Program-made: the position numbers and the translations under genes | NCBI GenBank assembly: GCA_016794985.1 | Contig: JAEUIQ010000031.1 | Coordinates: 1 to 64,000, forward strand | Length of the DNA: 64,000 nucleotides | Origin: Planctomycetaceae bacterium | GTDB taxonomy: Bacteria; Planctomycetota; Planctomycetia; Pirellulales; Pirellulaceae | Direction: 5' to 3' | Notes under the pieces: model-generated | What the model saw: the letters and a program-made list of their open reading frames with translations, nothing else | What the model was told of the DNA's origin: nothing | Databases searched by the model: none | In this document: in pieces, positions 15,884-23,705 of the stretch | Layout: every line of letters starts with the position of its first letter | Numbering within the stretch: position 1 is the first letter of the stretch

Positions 15884-16765
15884 ATGAAGGTCATTGTCTT
15901 TGTCAAAGCGACTGCCGCTTCAGAAGCTGGAGAAATGCCAAGTGAACAGTTGCTGGCCGACATGGGTCAATACAACGAAGCATTGGTCGGTGCGGGAATC
16001 ATGAAGGCGGGCGAGGGGCTCAAGCCAAGCAGCGCAGGGGCACGCATCAGATTCAGCGGTCCGAATCGCACCGTTACCAACGGCCCGTTTGCCGAGACGA
16101 AAGAACTGGTTGCAGGATTTTGGATTTGGGAGGTGCGTTCGATGCAGGAAGCGATCGACTGGGTCAAACGCTGTCCCAATCCCATGAACGAAGATTCGGA
16201 TATTGAAATTAGGCCGTGCTTCGAAATCGAAGACTTTGCAGAGGTCAATCCGAATGGCGAACTAATCGAGAAGGAGAAAGAACTCTACAACGCCATCGAA
16301 AATATGTCGGCCGACGAAGCCGAAATTCGTCACATGATGCACGAGTGGTCGCGGGCGCTCGAAGCAAGAGACGTGGCCGGGCTGGTCAAAGACTACGCGA
16401 AGGAAGCCGTGTTGTACGATGCGATTCCGCCTTACAAAACGATCGGTGTCGATAATATCCGGCAAGTTTGGGAAAATTGCTTGCCCTACTTTCCCCAGCA
16501 GTTCAAGTCGGAGCACCGCGATATTCAGATACATGTCGCGGGGGATACAGCCTTTGCTCACTGCCTACATCATTTCATCCCCATACCAGCAGATCATCCC
16601 AGTGGCCAAACCTGGATGCGCGTGACGGTTGGTTACCGCAAGAGCAACGGCAAGTGGCAGGTCGTTCACGAACACGTTTCCATTCCCTTCAACCCTACGA
16701 ACAACCAAGCCTGGTTGATCACCGATCCAGCCAAGCTCGAAATGCCCGATTACACATCGCCATGA
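15884..16765 (+). CDS. YciI-domain / SnoaL-like (DUF4440) fusion protein
   Basis: The 293-residue product has two domains. Residues 1 to about 118 match the YciI/PhnB-like DGPF family: MKVIVFVKAT, LADMGQYNEALVGAGIMKAGEGLKPSS, VTNGPFAETKELVAGFWIWEV and EDSDIEIRPCFEIEDF. Residues about 140-275 form a SnoaL/SgcJ-like cone domain (ADEAEIRHMMHEWSRALEARDVAGLVKDYAKEAVLYDAIPP, then WQVVHEHVSIPF). The two are normally separate genes. YciI-type proteins may act in chlorinated-compound or ECF-linked pathways, and SnoaL-like domains bind small hydrophobic ligands or act as isomerases, but the substrate here is unknown. It lies downstream of the DUF1579 gene on the plus strand. Confidence 0.85.
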   Translation: MKVIVFVKATAASEAGEMPSEQLLADMGQYNEALVGAGIMKAGEGLKPSSAGARIRFSGPNRTVTNGPFAETKELVAGFWIWEVRSMQEAIDWVKRCPNPMNEDSDIEIRPCFEIEDFAEVNPNGELIEKEKELYNAIENMSADEAEIRHMMHEWSRALEARDVAGLVKDYAKEAVLYDAIPPYKTIGVDNIRQVWENCLPYFPQQFKSEHRDIQIHVAGDTAFAHCLHHFIPIPADHPSGQTWMRVTVGYRKSNGKWQVVHEHVSIPFNPTNNQAWLITDPAKLEMPDYTSP

Positions 16766-16963
16766 AGTAAGATAAGTGAAGGGGCCCGCCAACGTGGTGT
16801 GGGTCGTTGCCAAACACGAAAGCTCAGCCGGGATGAAACGGGCATCACGATACCAAACGCATGCAGATCGTCCGTTTTTTCAAGTTCGACGATCGAAAAT
16901 CTCGCCACGATTTACGATGCGAGAAAGACTCGAAGATCGATTGGCGATATCGTGGGTCAATGG

Positions 16964-17584
16964 CTAGTAAAAAGCTTCTCCCCGTTCCAACATCCCGATG
17001 AACTCGGCAATCTTTCTTTGCCGGGTTTCCTCTTTTTTGACGTTGTGAAGTCGATAGTAAAAGGCATAACGCTTGGCTCGTGTCAGTGTGGCGTAGAATT
17101 GGCTGGCTTGCTTGGATTTCGCTAATGCCGCCAGGAATTCGGAAGACTCCTCGAAAGTCGAGCTAGAGGCGTAGGCCGCATCCCATCGTCCGTCGGCTTT
17201 GGCAAGCTCAACGGTTGCCAACCCGGCCGGTTGCATGAGCCCCTCTCGCGTGAGCCTTTCAATATGTCGTTTGTTGACTTGAGACCAAACGCTGCGCTTT
17301 CCTCGCGGTGTGAACTTGTGAATCCAACAAATTTCGTTTCCTTTCCTTACTGGTCCATCGATCCATCCATAACACAGAGCCACATCGAGTGCCTGGGCGT
17401 AAGTAATGCTTGGGTAGCCACTTGAAATTTTATAGAATTGAATCCAAAGGCCCTGATGTTCCAGGTGGTGTTTGCGGAGCCATGTTGCAAACTTCTTAGG
17501 ACTGTCAAAGACGATGACGGGCTTACCATCCGGCGACGCGATCTCTACAGGATCGTTCAAGAGCTCGTGCTTTTTCTTGGCCAT
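16964..17584 (-). CDS. YdeI/OmpD-associated family protein
   Basis: The 206-residue product starts at ATG 17584 (MAKKKHELL); GAGAAG ends nine bases upstream, while the frame's TTG at 17590 is less likely. Family features are VIVFDSPKKFATWLRKHHLEHQGLWIQFYK, ITYAQALDVALCYGWIDGP, the WSQVNKRHIERL segment and the C-terminal KRYAFYYRLHNVKKEETRQRKIAEFIGML. These match the YdeI/OmpD-associated (bacteriocin-protection) family. Its biochemical role is not known. It is convergent with the YciI-SnoaL gene, with 198 bases between their ends. Confidence 0.88.
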   Translation of the reverse strand: MAKKKHELLNDPVEIASPDGKPVIVFDSPKKFATWLRKHHLEHQGLWIQFYKISSGYPSITYAQALDVALCYGWIDGPVRKGNEICWIHKFTPRGKRSVWSQVNKRHIERLTREGLMQPAGLATVELAKADGRWDAAYASSSTFEESSEFLAALAKSKQASQFYATLTRAKRYAFYYRLHNVKKEETRQRKIAEFIGMLERGEAFY

Positions 17585-17783
17585 AAGCAAGGTCTTCTCC
17601 GTTCGAAACGATATCTAGCGAGCGGCTCCGTGAGCTGAGTATCTTACATGGAAATCTTTCCAGTTACCAAGGGCAGTCAGACCGGATGACGCTCTTCGGT
17701 GTTGCGACCATTGGAATACTAATGCTCGGTCACAGTCAGAAAATGGGGTCGTGTAAAGGCGTCGGAAGTCAATGGTGCGAAGC

Positions 17784-17960
17784 ACCCACAGGGCAACGCT
17801 GTGACGCATTTTTTGTGCTCACGTTCAGCACTTGTGTCGGCCCTTCAGGCCTTTTTTGGACGAGGCTCCACTCTAACCGGTGGCTTGCGCCGACCGGCTA
17901 AGGTTGTTTCGGCCCATTCGGGCCTGTTTTCTCCAGAAAGAATGCTTCATAGCGTTGCCC
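17784..17960 (+). repeat. Dispersed intergenic repeat, copy B
   Basis: This is the partner of 1650-1853, in the same orientation, with the shared blocks CACCCACAG, CAACGCTGTGA, CAGCACTTGTGTCGGCC, CCGGCTAAGGTTGTTT, CCATTCGGGCCTGTTTTC and AGCGTTGCCC. It runs directly into the tandem duplication that starts at 17958. The middle differs by small insertions and substitutions from copy A, so the copies are old. Confidence 0.7.
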
Positions 17961-18086
17961 GTGGGGGGCGATCGTCGCGCGGGGGTTGTTCTTGGGTGCG
18001 AATCAACCGAGCTGGCGAGTGTGAACCGTTGCGGTCTCGGTTGGAGTTGTTTGCTAAACAAGTCTGTCACTCGACCGCTTCGTGCG
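17958..18086 (+). repeat. Tandem duplication, unit 1
   Basis: About 130 bases beginning CCCGTGGGGGGCGATCGTCG recur 175 bases downstream at 18133, with roughly nine in ten bases unchanged by eye and one or two small gaps. Shared landmarks are TTGTTCTTGGGTGCGAATC, CCGTTGCGGTCTCGGT and AAGTCTGTC. It has no coherent frame. Confidence 0.75.
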
Positions 18087-18119
18087 CGTGGGGTTCGCTC
18101 TAGCTTTCAAACTTGCGCT

Positions 18120-18264
18120 CCCACGGGATGAACCCGTGGGGGGCGATCGTCGCGCAGGGGTTGTTCTTGGGTGCGAATCGACCGAGCTTGCGAGTGTTAA
18201 CCGTTGCGGTCTCGGTGGGAGTTCGTTTGCGAAATAAGTCTGTCTCTCGATCGCTGCTCCTGCG
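18120..18264 (+). repeat. Tandem duplication, unit 2, preceded by a perfect hairpin
   Basis: The second copy of the 130-base unit starts at 18133. Its first eight bases (CCCGTGGG) pair with CCCACGGG at 18120-18127 across the five-base loop ATGAA, making an 8-bp perfect stem. Unit 1 lacks the left arm of this stem. The hairpin-plus-tail layout resembles REP-type elements, but no Y1 transposase gene is present in the window. Confidence 0.7.
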
Positions 18265-18568
18265 ATGGTCGTGTCGGCTTAGTGGTGAATCCTTGGCCCA
18301 ACCGAAACGAGCTCGGTTGCGGCCTTCCCGCTGCTGATTTTTGTTGTTTGCTTTCGGCTGCCGTTTTGTCTCTCGTAGTAATGCTCGGGCCAACATTACT
18401 TCGCCTTGCATTTGGTAGTCGAATACCGCCCGACAGGTTTACCGGGGACACTCAACCTTCGAGTGCCCGGACGGGCAGCTAGCGGGCGCGGATCGTTCGA
18501 GAAGTGGTTGGCACCAAACGTAACTCTCCCAAACGTTAATTGCACGCGTTACTCGCTCCCAGCGATAG

Positions 18569-18752
18569 TTGTGTGTCCCCGGTTGCTTGCTCCAGACAGT
18601 TGTGTGTGTCCCCAACTGGCCATGTCCCCAACAGGCTTCCGGTTTCGCACGACATTGTGTGTCCCCGGTTGCTTGTGCCCGGTTGCTTACCCTAAACAGT
18701 TGTGTGTGTCCCCCCATGTTGGTTCCCCAGGGTTGGTTCCTTGTGTGTCCCC
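18569..18752 (+). repeat. Cluster of TTGTGTGTCCCC motifs
   Basis: The 12-14 base motif TTGTGTGT(GT)CCCC occurs at 18569, 18600, 18655, 18700 and 18741, often followed by (C)GGTTGCTT or a similar tail. The reverse complement, GGGGACACACAA, is found once more at 1559-1570, in the other repeat-bearing spacer. The spacing is irregular (31-55 bases), so it is not a simple tandem repeat or a CRISPR. Confidence 0.65.
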
Positions 18753-19260
18753 CCGGTTGGTTCGTGAAGAGGAAAGGTTTCGCCGCGAGATCGGTCATGT
18801 CGACCGAGACTTTCAACGTTATTTACGAACGGGGGAGGTTGCTCAAAGGCTAAGTGAACGAAAGCTGGACTTTGGACGGCCTAGCTTTGACGACAAGCTG
18901 AGTTGGCAAGTCGTCAATTGGGACCGGCAGTGGCAAGCGTTGGCCCGGTTGGAGGCTAGGATGAAGGACGTCGATTAGTTTCTTCGTGAAATGGTTTCTT
19001 TGTCGGCCAGCGAAAAGTCTCCTAGGGGACAGAGAACGGAAGCGTTGACCAAAGGTAGGGTACCTGAAGCAAGTCGCCTCATCAAACAAGCTGAATCGGC
19101 GCCAATGGCTTGCCATCACCAATGAGCTCCCGAACTTTAACCGAGCGACTTGCGGAACGCGCCAGCCTCAAGTTGGCGATCAATGCCGGGATCGGTTACC
19201 TAGTAATTTACTTTGCAGCGCTGCCAGAGGACTTGCAGTCAACATCGGCTTTCTTCGTGG

Positions 19261-19884
19261 TTATCGGGGACGCCAAGGGGTCAATTGTGGTGGAGGCGCT
19301 TGGAAAGGGTCCCAAGAAAAGATGGGGCGTCCGTCGCGAGCTTTGCCCGGATGACGTCGAAGATATTCTTGGCCCATTGCCAAGGTTCGCTGCCATTCGC
19401 TTTCTGAGATCTGTTTTTTTCGCTGAAGCAAGCGTTGCTGATCCGAAGTCAAGAAATCGGCAATCAATGGTCCAAAGTTGTTCCAGTTTTGCGTGTTCTT
19501 GGGGCCTGGAAATAAATCTCGAGCCAAGTCGCAGTCGTTATCGTAGAAATTGACCGTCAGTAATCGACACCCAATCTTTAATCCGTAAGGCCCGACCAAC
19601 GAATCAGGAAATCGCAACATTGCAACGCAGTCCAGTTCATCCGTGTACGCCGCTACCAACAGCGGGGCCGTGGAGACCACCACGGCGGCGCGGCTATCGC
19701 CCCTCAGCAATTGTCGAGCGACCTGTTGCTTTTGGTCCCACGATCGCCCCAATCTCACTTTGATCGACTGCCAAAATCCGGCCAGCCCGTACAAGTCGGG
19801 CCGTAAGATTTGTAGTTTGTCGTGAGATAGTTCCAATTGTCCAGGGTCGGACGCCGTCGAAACGCGGCGGATTTCTATGTCCAT
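19261..19884 (-). CDS. Hypothetical soluble protein
   Basis: The 207-residue product has no signal peptide and no membrane span. Its sequence is coherent, for example QVARQLLRGDSRAAVVVSTAPLLVAAYTDELDCVAMLRFPDSLV and GCRLLTVNFYDNDCDLARDLFPGPKNTQNW, with Trp- and Pro-rich ends (a C-terminus near FSWDPFQAPPP). The AGGTGG just before the ATG at 19884 supports the start. No family was recognised; the pattern is of a globular alpha/beta protein. It stands alone, opposite the S9 peptidase gene, with 292 bases between their starts that could hold both promoters. Confidence 0.65.
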   Translation of the reverse strand: MDIEIRRVSTASDPGQLELSHDKLQILRPDLYGLAGFWQSIKVRLGRSWDQKQQVARQLLRGDSRAAVVVSTAPLLVAAYTDELDCVAMLRFPDSLVGPYGLKIGCRLLTVNFYDNDCDLARDLFPGPKNTQNWNNFGPLIADFLTSDQQRLLQRKKQISESEWQRTLAMGQEYLRRHPGKARDGRPIFSWDPFQAPPPQLTPWRPR

Positions 19885-20176
19885 CTGACCACCTAAAGTT
19901 TACCGAAGACATTCGAACGAAAACGACAAACTAGCCAGAACGCTGCGACTTGTAAACATCGCATTCTCCAGTTCCACGCCGTCGCGACCGCCAGGCAGCG
20001 CCGTACAGATTCTGGCAATCTTCTCGGAGGCTCTCCTTGTCTGACTCCCGACGAAACCTGGCTTTATTCCCCATTTCAAGCGAAACTTGAAATGCAGGAT
20101 ACGGGTTCCAGATTAATCTAGTCACTACGACGTGCGCCGGGCAATTACCAAACAACCAAGAGGACCGCGAAAAGCC

Positions 20177-23100
20177 ATGAAAACTAGGATCGCAACTTCT
20201 CGTTCCCTGTCAGTCGCAGCCTTCACTGCTGCGTGTCTCCTCTCGTCGGTCGCCGGGGAGGTCATGGCTCAGGTTCGGACACCGGACGATCGTCAACGCG
20301 AACGCATCACCACCCCCAACTTCCGACAAGCGGAGCAATACAGTTCGGCCTACCTCCGCCAATTCGTTTACAGTACCTCGGTGACACCGAATTGGATCGA
20401 TAAGACTGACGAGTTTTGGTACTCCTACAAAACGGCCGAGGGAACAAAGTATTGGCGAGTGAACCCCGAAACCGTCACGCGACTGCCGCTATTCGACCAT
20501 GTGAAAATGGCAGCGCAATTGTCGACCTTGACTCGGCATGCGATCGAACCAAGTCAATTGTCTCTGGGGCGACTCGAAGTGAACAAACAAGACGACACCT
20601 TGAAATTTGTCTTCGAACAATCGCAGTACGAGTACTCGTTGAAGACGCAAGAGCTCAAAAAGTTGGGGCCCGCACCGCGGGGACCTGGCCTAGACCGGGG
20701 CCGCCGTTCGCAACAAGACCAACAAGAACAGCAAGACCAACGGCAAGACCAACGGCAGGACCAACAGCAGGATCAACGCCAGGATCAACGCCAGGATCAA
20801 CGCCAGGATCAACGCCAGGATCAACAACAAGACCAGCGGCAACAGGACGACCAGCGGCAACAAGAAGATCAGCGGCAACAAGAAGATCAGCGACAACAAG
20901 AAGAGCAACGCGACAACGAACAGCAACGAGATCGCGGGCAACAAGACCGCAGCGACCGTTCGGGTGATGCTGCGAATGCGCCGGGTCCCAATGACGCCCA
21001 TCGCAATTTTTCCCCCGACCGCAAATCCTATGTCTTTGCCCGTGGGCATAATTTGTTCTTTGTCCAAGTGCCCGAAGCTCCCGTTGCCAATCCCGAGCCA
21101 ACTGCGACGGAAACGCCAAGTCCAGAGAACCAGCAACAAACCGAGCAATCCGAACAAACCAAGCAAACTGAGCAAACCGAACAAGGCAAACAAGAGCAAT
21201 CCACTTCCAATACTCCGGCAGACCTAACGGAGGCCCTTGCGATGAATGCCACTCGGCAGGATACACAGACGCAAGAACAGCAAACGCAAGAGCAAAAGCA
21301 ACTGGAGCAAAATCAAGAAACCCAAGTGCAAGACACAACCAAACAAGAGCAGGAATTGCAGCAGGAGACTGGACAGCAAGACCAATCCAAACAGCAAGAG
21401 AACAACGGCGACAAAACTCAAGAAGAGAATAAAGACAAAACGTCCGTTCAGCAGCAAGAGAATCAACAGCAGGAACAAGACAAACAAGAACAAAAAAATC
21501 AAGACACGACTGGGCAAGCCGCTCAGGAACCGGCGCAAGAAAAGAGTGACCAGGAACAAGCGGGGCCGGTGGTCGACCCCAAGTGGGATGAACTGGCCGT
21601 GCAAATCACGCAAGATGGCGTCGACAAGTACAGTTTTGTGGGTCGCGGAGGTCGCCGGAGTTCGACGTCTGAAATCAAAGACGATACTTTGACTCGCCCC
21701 AACGTCACTTGGTCCAAGGACTCGCAGTCGTTTTCAATCACTCGTTCCGATACCCGAAACGTGAAAGAACTGTGGGTCATCAATTCGTTGGCGACGCCAC
21801 GACCAACTTTGGAAAACTATCCCTATCCGATGCCGGGTGAGGAATCAATTCGCCGAACCGAGTTGTACACGTATCGAGTGGGCCAACCAGCGCTAACGAT
21901 GGTCAAGCCTCGCTGGAAAGACGAATTCTACAGCGATGTTCGTTTCTCTGAGGCTAGCGACTCGCTGCGATTTCTCCGACGCGATCGCTTGCTGCGTAAT
22001 GTTGAATATTGTGCTCTTGATTTGGCTTCAGGCGAGATCAAGTCCTTGTTTGAAGAGGGGTTTGAGAAATCAACGATTGCGCCGAAATCGATTCGGTTTC
22101 TGAACAACCAGCAAGAGATGATCTGGTGGTCAGAACGAAGCGGTTGGGGACATTTCTACTTGTACGACTCGGAAGGGCAACTAAAGAACTCGATTACTAG
22201 CGGAACGTATTTTGCGGATCGTTTGGTGGACTTGGACGAAGAGAACCGCGTTCTCTACTTCACCGGTATGGGACGTGAGCCGAAGGAAAACTTAAACTAT
22301 CGGCATTTGTACTCGGTGCGGTTGGACGGTGGTCAAATCAAACTCTTGGACCCAGGCGACGCCAATCACTCTTCGGTGCTTTCGCCGAGCAAGAAATTCT
22401 TGGTCGACAATTATTCTCGTGTGGACCTGGCTCCGTGTTCTGTTCTCCGTAACAGCGATGGGGCCGAAGTCATGAAGCTGGAAGAATGCGACTTGAGCCG
22501 ATTGCAGCAAATCGGATTTCAAATGCCTGAGACTTTTGTTGTCAAAGCGGCTGACGGAGTGACGGACCTGTTTGGCAACATGTACAAGCCCTTTGATTTC
22601 GACCCAAGCAAGAAATATCCCATCATCACCTACGTGTATCCCGGCCCGCAACAAGAAGGGACGCGGCATACGTTTTCAGCGACGGCGGGCGAACAGCAAT
22701 TGGCACAAATTGGTTTCATCGTGATCCAAGTCGGGCATCGCGGTGGAACTCCAGGCCGTTCGAAGGCCTACGCTGGGTATGGCTACTTTAATCTGCGAGA
22801 CTACGCTTTGGCGGACAAGAAAGCCGCCATCGAACAATTGGCGCAACGATTTCCGTTTATCGACGTCGAGCGAGTGGGTATTTACGGCCATTCCGGCGGA
22901 GGGTTCATGACCGCGGCTGCGCTGATGGTTCCCCCGTACAATGATTTCTTCAAGGCGGGTTTCTCAACTGCCGGCAATCACGACAACAACATTTACAACA
23001 ACTCGTGGTCCGAACGTTGGCATGGTCTCCGCGAAGTTCCGATCGAAGAGCAAAAAGACATGCAGAATCGTCGCGAATCTCGCTCGCGACAATCATCCAG

Positions 23101-23665
23101 TGGTCCGTCAGATCTGCGCGCGGTGCTGGACGTCCAACCGGACGACTTCTTTTACGATTACGAAATGGCGGTCGGCGAAGAGCCTTGGGAGTTCGAACAG
23201 CGACTGTGGGGCGCGCAAGAAATTCCGCTTTGGCGGCGCGAAGAACTGCAAGAACAAGAGCGTCAACAAGAACAGAAACAGGAACAGCAAGTCGAACAGG
23301 AGCAAAAGCAACAAGTCGAGCAAAAGCAACAGGGCGAGCAAAAGCAAGAAGAACAAACAAACCAACAGGAAAAAGATACCAAGAGCGAGCAGAAAACTCG
23401 CTTTGAGATCCAAGTACCCACCAACGCAGAACTGGCCGCCAATCTAAAGCACCATTTGTTTCTCGTTCATGGAGAACTAGACAATAACGTGCATCCCGCC
23501 AACACGTTGCGGTTGGTCGATGCTCTGATCAAAGCCAATAAGAAGTTCGACATGCTCTACCTCCCCGGCACACGGCACGGTTTTGGGGCGTACCAACCGT
23601 ACGTGACACAGCGCATGTTTGAGTTCTTCGCCGATCGACTGATGTTAGACCATCAGCCGGAGTGA
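20177..23665 (+). CDS. Dipeptidyl-peptidase IV-like S9 peptidase with three Gln-rich insertions
   Basis: The 1162-residue product starts at ATG 20177, where a signal peptide begins (MKTRIATSRSLSVAAFTAACLLSS...VMAQ). The DPP IV beta-propeller region follows (PNWIDKTDEFWYSYKTAEGTKYW; VTWSKDSQSFSITRSDTRNV). The C-terminal alpha/beta-hydrolase carries the catalytic triad Ser906 in GHSGGG, Asp1102 in ELDNNVHP and His1134 in TRHGF. The family is usually 700-800 residues; the excess is three low-complexity stretches rich in Gln, Glu, Asp, Lys and Arg at about 177-261, 308-464 and 1023-1073, the last one between the catalytic Ser and Asp. Cleavage of X-Pro or X-Ala dipeptides in the periplasm is expected. 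It is transcribed alone. Confidence 0.9.
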   Translation: MKTRIATSRSLSVAAFTAACLLSSVAGEVMAQVRTPDDRQRERITTPNFRQAEQYSSAYLRQFVYSTSVTPNWIDKTDEFWYSYKTAEGTKYWRVNPETVTRLPLFDHVKMAAQLSTLTRHAIEPSQLSLGRLEVNKQDDTLKFVFEQSQYEYSLKTQELKKLGPAPRGPGLDRGRRSQQDQQEQQDQRQDQRQDQQQDQRQDQRQDQRQDQRQDQQQDQRQQDDQRQQEDQRQQEDQRQQEEQRDNEQQRDRGQQDRSDRSGDAANAPGPNDAHRNFSPDRKSYVFARGHNLFFVQVPEAPVANPEPTATETPSPENQQQTEQSEQTKQTEQTEQGKQEQSTSNTPADLTEALAMNATRQDTQTQEQQTQEQKQLEQNQETQVQDTTKQEQELQQETGQQDQSKQQENNGDKTQEENKDKTSVQQQENQQQEQDKQEQKNQDTTGQAAQEPAQEKSDQEQAGPVVDPKWDELAVQITQDGVDKYSFVGRGGRRSSTSEIKDDTLTRPNVTWSKDSQSFSITRSDTRNVKELWVINSLATPRPTLENYPYPMPGEESIRRTELYTYRVGQPALTMVKPRWKDEFYSDVRFSEASDSLRFLRRDRLLRNVEYCALDLASGEIKSLFEEGFEKSTIAPKSIRFLNNQQEMIWWSERSGWGHFYLYDSEGQLKNSITSGTYFADRLVDLDEENRVLYFTGMGREPKENLNYRHLYSVRLDGGQIKLLDPGDANHSSVLSPSKKFLVDNYSRVDLAPCSVLRNSDGAEVMKLEECDLSRLQQIGFQMPETFVVKAADGVTDLFGNMYKPFDFDPSKKYPIITYVYPGPQQEGTRHTFSATAGEQQLAQIGFIVIQVGHRGGTPGRSKAYAGYGYFNLRDYALADKKAAIEQLAQRFPFIDVERVGIYGHSGGGFMTAAALMVPPYNDFFKAGFSTAGNHDNNIYNNSWSERWHGLREVPIEEQKDMQNRRESRSRQSSSGPSDLRAVLDVQPDDFFYDYEMAVGEEPWEFEQRLWGAQEIPLWRREELQEQERQQEQKQEQQVEQEQKQQVEQKQQGEQKQEEQTNQQEKDTKSEQKTRFEIQVPTNAELAANLKHHLFLVHGELDNNVHPANTLRLVDALIKANKKFDMLYLPGTRHGFGAYQPYVTQRMFEFFADRLMLDHQPE
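20768..20827 (+). repeat. 12-bp tandem repeat inside the S9 peptidase gene
   Basis: Four perfect copies of CAGGATCAACGC and one variant (CAGGATCAACAA) encode repeated QDQR units. Related degenerate 12-mers (CAAGACCAACGG) flank it on the 5' side and CAGCGGCAACAAGAAGAT-type 18-mers on the 3' side. The near-identity at the DNA level points to recent slippage expansion rather than selection of each residue. Confidence 0.85.
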
Positions 23666-23705
23666 CGTTGTCACGTGATCCGAAGGTCAGAGAGCCCGCA
23701 GCAGT

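Larger units (their letters stand above)
17585..19260. other. Repeat-filled spacer without intact genes
   Basis: About 1.7 kb between two leftward genes holds the dispersed repeat copy B, a tandem 130-bp duplication, a perfect hairpin and a run of TTGTGTGTCCCC motifs. The longest plus frame (18406-18978) is mostly translated repeat; only its last 70 residues, which are strongly charged, could come from a former gene. The frame at 19110-19553 overlaps the real gene on the other strand and is likely a shadow. The composition suggests repeated insertion and decay rather than a functional locus. Confidence 0.6.

Noticed and set aside
18406-18978. 190-residue plus-strand frame
   Set aside because: Its first two thirds are translated TTGTGTGTCCCC repeats; only the charged end might be a remnant.
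19110-19553. Plus-strand 147-residue frame
   Set aside because: It overlaps the longer, more coherent minus-strand gene at 19261-19884 and has no ribosome-binding site.
20655-21613. Minus-strand Leu/Val-rich frames such as 20655-21338, 20690-21199 and 21224-21613, looking like membrane proteins
   Set aside because: They are reverse reads of the CAA/CAG repeats of the S9 peptidase and have no start signal.
23108-23413. Minus-strand hydrophobic frame in the third Gln-rich insert
   Set aside because: It is the mirror of the Gln codons of the S9 peptidase.
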